DNA of 64,000 nt from Thalassospira sp. MCCC 1A01428 (GCF_002115825.1 NZ_JFJZ01000023.1:1-64000), one strand, 5' to 3'; counted from the first letter of the stretch, positions 9,414 to 18,897 are shown. The notes: generated by a model from the letters alone, not told the origin. Program-made: numbers and translations.

Positions 9414-10190
9414 ATGGACAGGATGATATGCCGGCTATTATGTTTTTTAGCCGTGGTCTTTGCCTCAAGTCCGGCTGTTGCCCAACACAGAACCGATGTT
9501 ATGGTTGGGGTTTATGAATACAGCGTGGTGCATTTTTACCTGCACGACAAGGAAACAGGGTTTGCCCACGATCTGGTCCGCCGCCTGAATGAAGTGCAGG
9601 GCGATTATCATTTTGTGACCGTCGAAACATCTTCCCGTCGTCGTTATAACGATCTGGCGTCGGGACGGATCGATATGATCCTGCTCCAAAATCCGGACTG
9701 GAACTGGCGTGGTCGCGATGTCGGGTTTTCGACACCGATTGTTTGGGAATACGATATTCTGGTGGCCGGTCGTGCGCTGGTACCCGGTCCCTCATATTTC
9801 AATAATGTGCTGGAGCGTTCCATTGCCGGGGTATTGGGGTTTCATTATAAATTCGCCGATTTTCGCGACGACCCCAAACAGCTGACCCGGCTGCTTGATA
9901 TTTCATTGCTGTATAATGAACCCGAAGTGCTTGAAGCCGTGATTCGTGGTGATGCTGAAATTGGTGTGGTGTCCGCCGGGTTTATGTCGCGCAAATTTAG
10001 CCATATTGCCGATTTGGCCGACCGCATTGCGATGGGGCCGCGTGCCGATAACAGCTATCAGCTTGCATCGGTTATATCGCGCAATGCCCCGATTACGGTT
10101 GAACGATATAACAGTTACCTTAATGATTTGCGGGCCGAAAATGCCATTGCCCCGGTTTGGTCGCGGTGGCATCGCGGTGTGTTACCCTGA
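9414..10190 (+). CDS. Periplasmic solute-binding protein, SBP_bac_3-like
   Basis: About 258 residues with a signal peptide ('CRLLCFLAVVFASSPAVAQ', cleavage expected after AVA). The mature part has the two-lobe pattern of family 3 solute-binding proteins, including 'TGFAHDLVRRLNEVQGDYHF' and 'RYNDLASGRIDMILLQNPDW'. No ABC permease or ATPase gene is adjacent, so this is an orphan binding protein whose ligand cannot be read from sequence. The start is uncertain: GTG at 9405, ATG at 9414 and ATG at 9423 are all in frame behind a GAGG at 9407-9410. The signal peptide is intact with any of them. It converges on the DUF1636 gene with a 16-base gap. Confidence 0.75.
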   Translation: MDRMICRLLCFLAVVFASSPAVAQHRTDVMVGVYEYSVVHFYLHDKETGFAHDLVRRLNEVQGDYHFVTVETSSRRRYNDLASGRIDMILLQNPDWNWRGRDVGFSTPIVWEYDILVAGRALVPGPSYFNNVLERSIAGVLGFHYKFADFRDDPKQLTRLLDISLLYNEPEVLEAVIRGDAEIGVVSAGFMSRKFSHIADLADRIAMGPRADNSYQLASVISRNAPITVERYNSYLNDLRAENAIAPVWSRWHRGVLP

Positions 10191-10206
10191 TGCGGATGGC
10201 GAATTG

Positions 10207-10659
10207 CTAATTCCCGATTGGCGGGATGCGGGCGATAACATTGCGCCGAACGGTTTCAGGGCGTTCGCGCCATGCAACAAGGCCGGCTTCCGCATTGGCA
10301 TAGGCCTCGGCCAGTTTTAAAATATCGGCGGCATGATCTTCGATTGTCAGGTTGCCGTAAACATACCCCCATTTTCCCGCTGCGCTCAGGGCGACAGAAC
10401 ATCCCGATTTGCAATTGCTCAGGCATTCAACTGGCACAATATCGAACGATGCCGGGTCGGTGCGGGTTGCCATTTCGTGCGATAAGGCATCATAAAGCCG
10501 TTTGCCATCACGGTGGCGGGTTGCGTCTGTTTCGCCGTTGCCGGCGGTATCAGAAGCACCGGCGCTGGCACGGCAGGTAATACAAATATTAAGTCGGGCC
10601 TTGGGCGAATTGGCGGTATTGGCAGTCATTATGCGGTGTCTATCCGGGTTGGGGGTCAT
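10207..10659 (-). CDS. DUF1636 family small metal-binding-type protein
   Basis: 150 residues. The N-terminal 'ICITCRASAG' and the central 'VECLSNCKSGCSVALS' give a CxxC plus CxxxCxxxC pattern in a thioredoxin-like ferredoxin fold, as in DUF1636 proteins. Relatives are often found near cobalamin genes, but none is seen here. The ATG at 10659 overlaps the TGA of the LysR gene upstream in an ATGA motif (10656-10659), so the two are probably translated together. That makes the LysR regulator its natural partner. Cluster binding is inferred from the cysteines only. Confidence 0.75.
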   Translation of the reverse strand: MTPNPDRHRIMTANTANSPKARLNICITCRASAGASDTAGNGETDATRHRDGKRLYDALSHEMATRTDPASFDIVPVECLSNCKSGCSVALSAAGKWGYVYGNLTIEDHAADILKLAEAYANAEAGLVAWRERPETVRRNVIARIPPIGN

Positions 10660-11534
10660 GCAGTCTGGCGGATGGTTTTGGCCGGTTCGAATGCGTCACT
10701 TACACGAAGTTGAACGTTGCTTGCAAGTTGGCGGTTGATCATCGGGTGGGCGGCCTCGTTGATCAGCAAGGCAATGCCGACCGCTGGGAGGGGGGGGAAA
10801 CCGTCGCTATGGTCAAGGATTTGCAAGCTGTCATTCACTGTAATCGCGGCCAGGGCCGCCACACCAAGCCCGTCGCGCACCAGATGCAAAAGCGATGCGG
10901 CCTGCCGGGTCGTTGCCAGCAATTGAAACGCCCGGCCTGATTTTGAAATTGCGTCAATTGCCCAGGCGTGAAATTTGCAATCTTCGGCAGGCAGAACCAA
11001 CGGTAGCGGATTTTTGAGGTGCTGTTGATGTTGTGCCGATGTGGCCCAGACACCGGCCTCGCGACGTAAAAAGTATCCTTCCTCGCCTTTTTCCGACCGG
11101 CTGATAATGGTTAAATCCAGTTCGCCCTGATCAAGCATCCGGCGCAAAATGATGGTCGGGTTGATCGAGATGAAAAACTGTACAGCCGGGTGAATGTCAC
11201 GAATGGCACGCATCACCACAGGCAGGATTTTTTCTGCATAATCATCGGGGCAGCCGATACGAACGGGGCGTGATATGGTTTCACCCCGGATACTTTCCCG
11301 TGCTTCATCCTGTAACGAAAGAATACGCCTGGCATAACCTACCAGGGTAATGCCTTCGTTGGTCAGGGTGACATTGCGCCCTTCGCGGCTAAACAGTTTT
11401 TGGCCCATGGTTTCTTCCAGCCGTTTCATTTGCATGGAAAAGGCCGATGGCGTTCTGCCCACGCGGTCAGCTGCCCGGTTAAAACTGCCGCATTCGGCAA
11501 AGGAAACAAAACTGCGCAAAAGGTCGGCATCCAT
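10656..11534 (-). CDS. LysR-family transcriptional regulator
   Basis: 292 residues. The N-terminal winged helix-turn-helix (about 2-60, 'LRSFVSFAECGSFNRAADRVGRTPSAFSMQMKRLE') is of standard LysR type and is followed by a two-lobe effector-binding domain (about 90-285). It is encoded divergently from the glutathione S-transferase gene with a 199-base spacer, the classical LysR arrangement, and overlaps a DUF1636 gene by four bases. Likely targets are its own operon and the GST gene. The effector is unknown. The ATG at 11534 has no strong ribosome-binding site. Confidence 0.9.
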   Translation of the reverse strand: MDADLLRSFVSFAECGSFNRAADRVGRTPSAFSMQMKRLEETMGQKLFSREGRNVTLTNEGITLVGYARRILSLQDEARESIRGETISRPVRIGCPDDYAEKILPVVMRAIRDIHPAVQFFISINPTIILRRMLDQGELDLTIISRSEKGEEGYFLRREAGVWATSAQHQQHLKNPLPLVLPAEDCKFHAWAIDAISKSGRAFQLLATTRQAASLLHLVRDGLGVAALAAITVNDSLQILDHSDGFPPLPAVGIALLINEAAHPMINRQLASNVQLRVSDAFEPAKTIRQTA

Positions 11535-11733
11535 AAGACAATGTCCTGTCTGTCAATTGGGGCTGTCCGGATATGATAGCGGTAGATCGATCAGAAATAA
11601 TCATCAATAAAATTGACCAATAACATCAAAACTATTCGATTGTTTGCCACGGCACCAGTGGCAAATATAGCCAGGCGGGGCCGGCCCGATCGCCAGAGTT
11701 CATGAAAACAGATAGATATTCAGGAATGAAACC

Positions 11734-12342
11734 ATGATTTTGCATGATTTTTTGCCGTCGGGTAACGGCTATAAGATCCGGCTGCTTTTACGTTTTTTGG
11801 GCCAGAATTTTTCCCTGACCGAATACGACCTGACAAAGGGTGAAACCCGCACCGGGGACTTTTTAACCCGCATTAATCCGGTTGGGCGTATTCCGGCACT
11901 GGAATTCGAGGATGGGCACGTATTGGTGGAAAGCAATTCTGTTTTGCTTTTCCTGGCTGAAGGTACGCAATGGTTGCCTGAAGATAAATGGCAACGTGCA
12001 GCGGCCATTCAATGGCTGTTTTTTGAGCAATACGAACACGAACCCAATGTTGCTGTGTTGCGGTCCTGGATGAGTGTGAAGGGCATGCCTGAATACGGGC
12101 AGGTCATGTTGCCATTTAAGCAGGCCGGGGCACAAAATGCACTCGATGTGATGGAAAACCGCCTGAAGGACCATGACTGGCTGGTGGGCGCGCAATGTTC
12201 GATCGCCGATATTTCCCTTTATGCCTATACCCATGTTGCGGACGAAGGCGGAATTGATATGAGCCGGTTTCCCGGAATTAATCGCTGGATTGCGCGGTTT
12301 GCAGCCTTGCCGGACTATGTGCCGATCACGTGGAAACCGTGA
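11734..12342 (+). CDS. Glutathione S-transferase family protein
   Basis: 202 residues: a thioredoxin-fold N-terminal domain (about 1-80) with the GST glutathione-site motif 'VGRIPALEFEDG' and 'LVESNSVLLFLAE', then an all-helical C-terminal domain (about 90-200) with the N-capping box 'SIADISLYAY'. The ATG at 11734 follows AGGA. Members conjugate glutathione to electrophiles or act as glutathione-dependent reductases; the substrate is not predictable. It is divergent from the LysR gene, which may control it. Confidence 0.9.
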   Translation: MILHDFLPSGNGYKIRLLLRFLGQNFSLTEYDLTKGETRTGDFLTRINPVGRIPALEFEDGHVLVESNSVLLFLAEGTQWLPEDKWQRAAAIQWLFFEQYEHEPNVAVLRSWMSVKGMPEYGQVMLPFKQAGAQNALDVMENRLKDHDWLVGAQCSIADISLYAYTHVADEGGIDMSRFPGINRWIARFAALPDYVPITWKP

Positions 12343-12358
12343 TATTGGCCTGTGAGTG

Positions 12359-12395
12359 AAAACAGGCCGGGTGCTAACAGTATTTCCCGGCCTGT
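12359..12395 (-). terminator. Intrinsic terminator after the 2OG oxygenase gene
   Basis: A 10-bp perfect GC-rich stem (12362-12371 with 12386-12395) with a 14-base loop. On the minus strand it runs into four T. It lies in the convergent gap between GST and the oxygenase gene, so the hairpin may serve both, but the T-tract favours the minus strand. Confidence 0.75.
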
Positions 12396-12432
12396 CTTGA
12401 TGTGCGCGTGGGTAAAAGGCTGATTTTGGCGG

Positions 12433-13482
12433 TTATTTTTTCATGCTGAGCGGCTGAACCGTACCGCGATGTTTGGCAATCATTTCCTGTTCGTGACGTG
12501 CCCCGGCTGCATCGGTCAGAAAAGTGAAAATACCAAAACGTTCGCCTTTGGTAACCGGCATGGCTTCGTGCAATAACGAGCATGAAAAAATCAAGGCCCC
12601 CCCCTGGGGCGGCGCATAAAGCGCCTGGCCATATTCGGGGAAATTGACCTGCCCGCCTTCGTAGGTCAGCGGGTTTAAATTAAGCGACACGGCAAAACGG
12701 CGATGGGCAGTAAAGGTGGTTTTATTATCGCGGTGGCGGCCAAAAAAACCTTTGTCATTGCTATGATAATTACCAATGCGCAGGGCTTCCATGCTGGCGG
12801 TCTGAAACTGGAATGCCTTGAAAATTTCGGGCAGTACCCGTTTGACGATGCGGTTTTTGACCGCAGTAAACAGTTTTTCATCAAGCAATACGACATCGTT
12901 GCGCACCTTGATGGCGGCATCGCCGCTTTGGTTGGTTTCCCCACCTTTGGAAACGCCATTGGCCTGTTTGTCGCCTGTGCGCCAATACGCCAGTAACTGG
13001 TCACACAATGCCGGTTCCAGCACATTATCGATGACCAGAACCGGGGCCTGACGCTGAATAATTGTAAAGGGTGTTATGTCGTGGTTGGCCTGGCAATAGC
13101 CCATCGCCATTTCAAAGCCGTTCATCGGTGTGTGCGATGTAAAAACGCCGCCCAGACGCCCATCGGGCCGAATAACAATAAAGCTGGTTTTGGTGATATC
13201 AAATACCGGCATCAGGCGGTTTTCGGGATCAAACAGGATGGTCACAAAATCGGGGATTTCTGCCAGAAAATCGTCGCTTAAGCTGGCTTTTGTGCCGACA
13301 ATTATCCGATATAACCGAATATGGGCGTCAGACATTTGTTCGGCAAAGCCACGGGCGATTTTAAAATCATCGTGCGACGGCAGCTCCGGCCCCACCCATA
13401 AAACCAGGCTGTCGCCTGCGATGCGCTGATCGGTCAGGTCAACCGGTTTGCCATCCAGGCCGGGCAGGGAAATACGCGGCAC
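12433..13482 (-). CDS. Thioredoxin-like/2OG-Fe(II) oxygenase fusion
   Basis: 349 residues as drawn. Residues 1-135 resemble a peroxiredoxin or redoxin fold but lack the catalytic cysteine of AhpC/Prx. Residues 145-345 are a prolyl-4-hydroxylase-type 2-oxoglutarate/Fe(II) dioxygenase, with 'GRHRDN' giving the HxD iron ligands, a distal His in 'LLHEAMPV' and the oxoglutarate Arg in 'KGERFGIF'. The start shown is the GTG at 13482, but the reading frame stays open upstream and encodes 'YKGDPVP' just before it, the usual opening of redoxin domains. No ATG, GTG or TTG lies in that extension. An ATG at 13573 is out of frame by one base after six A. The true N-terminus is therefore in doubt. The substrate is unknown. 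Confidence 0.8.
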   Translation of the reverse strand: MPRISLPGLDGKPVDLTDQRIAGDSLVLWVGPELPSHDDFKIARGFAEQMSDAHIRLYRIIVGTKASLSDDFLAEIPDFVTILFDPENRLMPVFDITKTSFIVIRPDGRLGGVFTSHTPMNGFEMAMGYCQANHDITPFTIIQRQAPVLVIDNVLEPALCDQLLAYWRTGDKQANGVSKGGETNQSGDAAIKVRNDVVLLDEKLFTAVKNRIVKRVLPEIFKAFQFQTASMEALRIGNYHSNDKGFFGRHRDNKTTFTAHRRFAVSLNLNPLTYEGGQVNFPEYGQALYAPPQGGALIFSCSLLHEAMPVTKGERFGIFTFLTDAAGARHEQEMIAKHRGTVQPLSMKK

Positions 13483-13616
13483 CGGGTCGCCTTTATAACA
13501 GGCAAGAACGGTTTGAGGGGTGGCCTTGGCCCGCCGGGGCAGCCGATGCAGCGGCAGGAACGGGTTTTTTCATGATTTGGGGAATCCGGCAAAAACAGGC
13601 GGGACAAAAGGCATTA

Positions 13617-13649
13617 CAGGTCGGGCATCATAAATTTATGCCCGACCTG
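13617..13649 (-). terminator. Hairpin after dapE, probable terminator
   Basis: A 12-bp perfect inverted repeat (13617-13628 with 13638-13649) and a short A/T loop. On the minus strand it is followed by TAATGCCTTTT, a weak U-tract. The location between dapE and the oxygenase gene suits a dapE terminator. Confidence 0.6.
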
Positions 13650-13747
13650 ATCATAGCGGTGTCGGCGCGTTATTGGCAAGCGACAGCAAAATATCGCTTA
13701 ATCACACGTTTTCTGCTTTTGGCGTGTGCCGGGCATATCAACAGATT

Positions 13748-14890
13748 TCAGTCGAAAAACCGGGTTAGTAATTCGTCATAGATCAGAACCAGATTGTCGA
13801 TATCCTCGACCATGGCATGTTCGTCGACTTTGTGCATGCTTTGCCCGACCAGGCCAAATTCGGCCACTTCGCAATATTTGTGAATAAAGCGGGCATCGGA
13901 TGTGCCCCCTGTGGTTGACATTTCAGGGCGGTGGCCGGTGATTTTTTCGGATGCATCGGCAATCAGCTCGGCCAGTTTGCCCGGCTCGGACAAAAAGGCT
14001 TCGCCCGATATTTTAACCTTCAGGTCATGTGCCCCTGCGTGTGCGGCACAGGTATCACGGATCCATTTTTCCAGCTCATAGCCCTGATGGGTGTCGTTAA
14101 AGCGGATGTTAAACGCGGCACTGACCTTGGCTGGTACGATATTGGTTGCCGGGTTGTTGGCATCAATGGTGGTGATTTCCAGGTTGCTGGGCTGGAAATG
14201 ATCGGTGCCGGTATCAAGTTCGCGCGATGTCAGGGCATCTAGCACGCGGATCAGGCGCGGGACCGGGTTATCGGCCAAATGGGGATAGGCCACATGCCCT
14301 TGCGCACCATAAACCGTGACCCAACCGGTGATAGATCCGCGCCGGCCAACCTTCATCATCTGGCCCAGATATTTGGGGTTGGTTGGCTCGCCGACCAGAC
14401 AGGCATCAAAATTTTCGCCGTGCGCGTCACACCATTCAAGAAGTTTGATGGTACCATTCACTGCATCGGCTTCTTCGTCGCCGGTAATCAGCAGGCTGAT
14501 GCTTTCGTCAAAATCGGGGTTGGCTTCCAAAAAACGGTCCAGCGCACCGACAAAACAGGCAATACCTGTTTTCATGTCCACCGCACCGCGGCCAAAAAGG
14601 CGCCCGTCAACGATTTCGCCACCAAAAGGTGCAACTGTCCATGCTGCTTCATCGCCGGCAGGTACGACATCCGTATGTCCGGCAAAGCAAAAATTACGGC
14701 CTTTGCTGCCCCGGCGGGCATAAAGATTATCGATGCTGTCCCAGCCGTCTTCTTCAAACAGTTTGCGTTTAACCTCGAACCCGCGCTGTTCAAGGGCGGT
14801 TTGCAAAACATCCAATGCACCGGCATCAGCCGGGGTAACAGACGGGCAACGGATCAGCGACTGGGCAAGGGACAGGGCGGCGGAGGACAT
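13748..14890 (-). CDS. dapE: Succinyl-diaminopimelate desuccinylase
   Basis: 380 residues, the usual DapE length. It belongs to the M20 di-zinc peptidase family: 'FAGHTDVVPAGD' and 'GRGAVDMKTGI' give metal ligands, and 'TGDEEADA' gives the catalytic Glu pair. 'TGGTSDARFIHKY' near residue 335 is the DapE-specific C-terminal motif, with the Arg that binds the succinyl-DAP carboxylate. It converts N-succinyl-LL-diaminopimelate to LL-DAP and succinate, for lysine and peptidoglycan. It lies 125 bases downstream of dapD in the same direction, with a hairpin between. Confidence 0.97.
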   Translation of the reverse strand: MSSAALSLAQSLIRCPSVTPADAGALDVLQTALEQRGFEVKRKLFEEDGWDSIDNLYARRGSKGRNFCFAGHTDVVPAGDEAAWTVAPFGGEIVDGRLFGRGAVDMKTGIACFVGALDRFLEANPDFDESISLLITGDEEADAVNGTIKLLEWCDAHGENFDACLVGEPTNPKYLGQMMKVGRRGSITGWVTVYGAQGHVAYPHLADNPVPRLIRVLDALTSRELDTGTDHFQPSNLEITTIDANNPATNIVPAKVSAAFNIRFNDTHQGYELEKWIRDTCAAHAGAHDLKVKISGEAFLSEPGKLAELIADASEKITGHRPEMSTTGGTSDARFIHKYCEVAEFGLVGQSMHKVDEHAMVEDIDNLVLIYDELLTRFFD

Positions 14891-14950
14891 GGGGCAATCT
14901 CTTTTGCGGGGGAGGGGCGGGGAACAAACATGCAGGGCATAAACATGGCA

Positions 14951-14983
14951 AGGGACGAAAACGCGATGTGCGCTTTCGTCCCT
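14951..14983. repeat. Inverted repeat between dapD and dapE
   Basis: A 10-bp perfect inverted repeat (14951-14960 with 14974-14983) in the dapD-dapE gap. Neither side has a strong U-tract on the dapD strand, so it may be an mRNA processing or stabilising hairpin, or a weak terminator that sets the ratio of the two enzymes. Confidence 0.55.
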
Positions 14984-15015
14984 TTATAATCAATCACATC
15001 ATCGGCTGACAGCGA

Positions 15016-15873
15016 TCAATCGCGCAGCAATTCGTTGATCGAGGTTTTGGAACGGGTTTTTTCATCAACCCGCTTAATGATCACAGCACAATACAGGCTG
15101 GGGCCAGGCTTGCCATTGGGCAGCGGCTTGCCAGGAAGTGAGCCCGGAACCACGACCGAATAGGCCGGAACACGGCCGACAAAGATTTCACCGGTTTCAC
15201 GGTCGATGATCTTGGTGGAGGCACCAATGAAAACACCCATCGAAATGACGGCACCTTCTTCGACAATCACGCCTTCAACAATTTCCGAACGTGCGCCAAT
15301 AAAGGCATTGTCTTCAATAATGACCGGGCCGGCCTGCAGGGGTTCCAGCACGCCACCAATACCGGCACCGCCCGAAAGATGCACGTTTTTGCCGATCTGG
15401 GCACAGGACCCAACGGTGGCCCAGGTATCAACCATCACGCCGCTATCAACATAGGCACCCAGATTGACAAAGCTGGGCATTAAAACCGTGCCCGGCGCGA
15501 TATAGGCCGAGCGGCGCACAATGCTGCCCGGAACGGCACGAAAACCGGCGGCTTTAAATTCTTCATCACCCCAACCGGCAAATTTCGACGGAACCTTGTC
15601 CCACCAGTTGGTGTTTTCGCCAGGACCACCGGGAATGGTGGTCATGTCGTTAAGGCGGAAAGACAGCAAAACCGCCTTTTTCGCCCACTGGTTCACGGTC
15701 CACTGGCCGTCGTTTTTTTCGGGTGATTTTTCAGCCACGCGCAATGTACCGCTATCAAGGGCAGCCAGGGTCTGCTCGACAGCTTTGCGGGTTTCGCCCT
15801 TGGTGGCCGAGGTGATCTGGTCGCGGTTTTCCCATGCGACATTGATCACGCCTTCAAGTTCCATCTTGTCCAT
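15016..15873 (-). CDS. dapD: Tetrahydrodipicolinate N-succinyltransferase
   Basis: 285 residues. A helical N-terminal domain is followed by a left-handed beta helix of hexapeptide repeats (about 100-260; for example '[23 protein letters not shown]' and '[22 protein letters not shown]'), as in DapD. It transfers succinyl from succinyl-CoA to tetrahydrodipicolinate, the step before DapC and DapE in the succinylase lysine pathway. The ATG at 15873 has AAGGA upstream. It forms a small lysine cluster with dapE; asd lies 42 kb away in this window. Confidence 0.97.
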   Translation of the reverse strand: MDKMELEGVINVAWENRDQITSATKGETRKAVEQTLAALDSGTLRVAEKSPEKNDGQWTVNQWAKKAVLLSFRLNDMTTIPGGPGENTNWWDKVPSKFAGWGDEEFKAAGFRAVPGSIVRRSAYIAPGTVLMPSFVNLGAYVDSGVMVDTWATVGSCAQIGKNVHLSGGAGIGGVLEPLQAGPVIIEDNAFIGARSEIVEGVIVEEGAVISMGVFIGASTKIIDRETGEIFVGRVPAYSVVVPGSLPGKPLPNGKPGPSLYCAVIIKRVDEKTRSKTSINELLRD

Positions 15874-16047
15874 CTATGGTCGTCCTTGCGGTGTGGCTGG
15901 TTTTTTCTTCGCGGCGGAGAATGGGCAAAGCAGACCGTCAAGTCAACTCTGCCTGTCTGCGTATTTTGACTGATTATATCTTTCAACCGTTCCTGCGTCA
16001 GTGCAGGAAGGTGAAATAATTATGGCGATGGTGGTTTTCCTGCCCGA

Positions 16048-16755
16048 TCAGCGGGCCGATTTTGCCACCAGCATTTCCAGAAATGCGGGCAGGTCATCTG
16101 TTTCATGGTCGATGCGCGGGTCGTCGCGGCCTTCATGTGCCCAGTCGGAATCGCTATGCACCCAAACAGTGGTCATGCCCATGTCCTTGGCTGGCAACAG
16201 GTTTTTGGCCATATCCTCAAAATAGATCGCGTTTTTGGGGTTAATGCCATCGCGCGCCAGCATGCGGTCATAGGGTTGTTGTTCGGGTTTGGGAATATAG
16301 TCGGCATCGACAATATCAAAGATGGTTTCAAAATGATCGGCAATGCCAAGGCGTTCCATGACCCGCTGGGCGTGGTTGCGTGATGCATTTGTGAAAATAA
16401 CCTTGCGGCAGGGAAGCGCGTTTAGGGCATTGGACAAAACCGGCGCAGGTGCAACCACTGACAGGTCAATGTCATGGACCTTGTTGAGGTAATCGGCCGG
16501 GTCGATTTTATGTTCCAGCATCAACCCGCGCAGGGTGGTGCCATATTGACGAAAATAGGTTTTCTGGATCAGATATGCCTGCTCGGGTGGCAGACCAAGA
16601 TAATCGCTGACATATTTGCCGATCAGCACGGAAACCTGCGAAAAAAGGTCGCAGCTTGACGGATACAATGTGTTGTCGAGGTCAAAGATCAAGACGCTTT
16701 CTTCGGTGACAACCGGCAATGTGGCAGGATCAATCGGCAAGACAGCTTTATTCAT
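16048..16755 (-). CDS. HAD-family pyrimidine 5'-nucleotidase
   Basis: About 235 residues. HAD motif I 'LIFDLDNTLYPSS' (near residue 24), motif II 'IFTNASRNH', motif III Lys in 'YIPKPEQQPYDRML' and motif IV 'IYFEDMAKNL' are all present. The SSM1/SDT1-type sequence 'DNTLYPSSCDLF' is typical of pyrimidine 5'-nucleotidases that hydrolyse UMP or CMP. I place the start at the ATG 16755; a TTG directly before it is in frame. It lies 174 bases upstream of dapD on the same strand and may be co-transcribed with it, a pairing I recall from other alphaproteobacteria but cannot check. Confidence 0.85.
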   Translation of the reverse strand: MNKAVLPIDPATLPVVTEESVLIFDLDNTLYPSSCDLFSQVSVLIGKYVSDYLGLPPEQAYLIQKTYFRQYGTTLRGLMLEHKIDPADYLNKVHDIDLSVVAPAPVLSNALNALPCRKVIFTNASRNHAQRVMERLGIADHFETIFDIVDADYIPKPEQQPYDRMLARDGINPKNAIYFEDMAKNLLPAKDMGMTTVWVHSDSDWAHEGRDDPRIDHETDDLPAFLEMLVAKSAR

Positions 16756-17151
16756 CAAATATGTTCCATATTAACAGGTCCGGATCCTGAGGGTGTAGCA
16801 TCAGATCATAGGCGAAGATATGCGGGTTTGGACCCATAAAACATACATAGCGCGACCTGGCCCGATGAAGAAGACCCAATCAGGATTGGGCAAAAGGTGG
16901 CAAGATGCCCTTAAATGTCTGGTGGCAGGACGATTTTATGTCTGCATAATTGCATAAAATAAGGTTTTCATTTGGCTATTGCAGATAAAATTCGACAAAT
17001 AGGCCTAAAGCCGGTTTTAATTGTCAGATTGACGGTCAGGGATTAAACCGTTGCAGGAATGCAAAGACCGCCATGACGGGGGCTTTCGTAGAGAGGCATA
17101 TTTCTACGAATTAAGCGAAATGACAGTGCCTTTCAGGCATGCGAGGGGCAA
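16756..17151. other. Divergent promoter region, 396 bases
   Basis: No gene seen. It must hold the promoters of the nucleotidase (minus) and the EAL gene (plus). The stretch around 16930-17000 is A/T-rich with imperfect repeats of a TGCATAA type (near 16942 and 16952). I cannot assign an operator. Confidence 0.5.
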
Positions 17152-18846
17152 TTGAATAACAGCCTTAAGAAACACGCATCGTCCTTGCGCAATGAACGGA
17201 ACCGTTTTGCGGCGCTGGCGTTTGTGTGGGGTGATCTGTTGCTGGAACTTGATGAAGAGTTCCGAATCGTTTTTGCATCAGGGGCATCCGAGGGCATATT
17301 GGGCCTTGGCACAGAGCAGATCGAAGGTATCCGGTTTGTGGATTTTCTGGCCTCCAACTTTCGGCCGCTGGTCAGCGAGATGTTACGTGTTGCGCGGCGT
17401 CGTGGCCGGATGGACAATGTGCTGGTGCGATTTAACCGCCCGGACGAACGTATTAGCCCGCCGGTATCCATGACCGGATATTTCCTGCCCGATCTGGGGG
17501 GGCATTTTTTTGTGGCCTTGCGGGTCACGGTTAATTCGTTGCCTCATGATGTGTTGCAATCCATTCGTCGCGATGGCCCCACCGGCCTGCTTGATGAAGA
17601 AAGCCTGTCGCGCGTGGTAACCGAACGGTTGATGGCGCAGCGCGAAACCGGACAGAATCAGAAATTTTCGCTGTTTACCTTAAATGCGTTTGAACCATTA
17701 TGTGACCGCATGGAACATGTGGCCCGCGATGAAATGCTGGCAACCATCGGGTCGTTTTTCCGGGCCCATTCGATTGCGGGGGATACGGCGGGGCGTATTA
17801 ATGCCAACCAGTTTGGTATGTTGCATAATCCCGAAGTGCGCATTGGCGATCTGGAACAGCGTATTGCCGAATGCGCCCTGGATGCCGACCCGCAGGGTAA
17901 AGGCATTATTGTTCGCACATCCGAAACCGATTTTACCGCCCATGCCATGCCGCCGGGCGATCTGGCGCGCGGTGTGCTTTATTCCATTCGTCGTTTTTGC
18001 GACAAACAGGAACATAATTTTACCTTTTCACGGCTGACAGGGCATATGCCCAATCTGGTCAATGATACCTTTGGTGCGATGCGCGATTTTGGTCAGCGCG
18101 TGGACCGTCTGGAATTTGACGCGGTTTATCAACCGATTGTCAGGCTGCCATCGGCCGAAATTCATCATTTTGAAGTGCTGGTGCGATTTTACCGTGAAGA
18201 TGGTGAATTGATCCCGACCGATCAGCTGATCATGTTTGCCGAACAGGTTAATATGATTCACCGGCTGGACCTGGCGATGATGCGCCGAACCCTGAAATGG
18301 ATTCGCCAGCAGCTTGACGAAGGTATTGATGCCCGGGTGGCGGTGAATGTTTCGGGGCGCAGCCTGGCCAACCCCGATTTTTGTCGTTCTGTGATTGCTC
18401 TGTTTGAACGCAGCAAGGAATCGCTGCCGCAGCTTATGATCGAAATTACTGAAACCGCCGAAATTACCGACCTTGATCATGCCGCAACCTGGCTGGCACG
18501 GTTTCGCCAGTATGGCGTTGAAATCTGTCTGGATGATTTTGGTACCGGAGCGGGAAATTTCAATTATCTTAGCGCGCTTGAGGTTGACTACGTCAAGATT
18601 GACGGTCCGTCGATCCATCAGTCGTTAAAAACCCAGAAAGGGCGGGCGTTTTTGCGCTCGCTGGTCGGGTTGTGCCATCAGCTTGGTGTTGAAGTGGTGG
18701 CCGAAATGATTGAAACCGATGACATGCGCGATCTGGTGACCAAAGCCGGGTTTGATTTTGCCCAGGGCTATTTGTTTGGCAAACCGGAAAAAGACATTAC
18801 CAGCTATTGGCGCAAGTTGCGCTCAAGACGCGGACGCAAAAAATAA
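17152..18846 (+). CDS. EAL-domain c-di-GMP phosphodiesterase
   Basis: 564 residues. An N-terminal PAS-like region (about 15-110) is followed by a degenerate GGDEF-like region (about 125-300, no GGDEF signature) and a C-terminal EAL domain (about 315-560). The EAL domain keeps the expected catalytic residues: 'FEVLVRF' (EVLVR for ExLxR), 'NVSGRS', 'EITETAE', 'LDDFGTG', 'VKIDG', 'VAEMIE' and 'QGYLFGKP'. It is therefore probably an active c-di-GMP hydrolase. No membrane segment is seen, so it is cytoplasmic. The start is a TTG with GAGGGG four bases upstream. It is monocistronic with a strong terminator. Confidence 0.88.
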   Translation: MNNSLKKHASSLRNERNRFAALAFVWGDLLLELDEEFRIVFASGASEGILGLGTEQIEGIRFVDFLASNFRPLVSEMLRVARRRGRMDNVLVRFNRPDERISPPVSMTGYFLPDLGGHFFVALRVTVNSLPHDVLQSIRRDGPTGLLDEESLSRVVTERLMAQRETGQNQKFSLFTLNAFEPLCDRMEHVARDEMLATIGSFFRAHSIAGDTAGRINANQFGMLHNPEVRIGDLEQRIAECALDADPQGKGIIVRTSETDFTAHAMPPGDLARGVLYSIRRFCDKQEHNFTFSRLTGHMPNLVNDTFGAMRDFGQRVDRLEFDAVYQPIVRLPSAEIHHFEVLVRFYREDGELIPTDQLIMFAEQVNMIHRLDLAMMRRTLKWIRQQLDEGIDARVAVNVSGRSLANPDFCRSVIALFERSKESLPQLMIEITETAEITDLDHAATWLARFRQYGVEICLDDFGTGAGNFNYLSALEVDYVKIDGPSIHQSLKTQKGRAFLRSLVGLCHQLGVEVVAEMIETDDMRDLVTKAGFDFAQGYLFGKPEKDITSYWRKLRSRRGRKK

Positions 18847-18897
18847 TTGAAAAAGATAATCGCCTGGCATGACGGCTTAGCGCCGGTTTTGATGTGC

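Noticed and set aside
14279-14989. 236-codon plus-strand open frame
   Set aside because: It is antisense to dapE, which is certain from its motifs.
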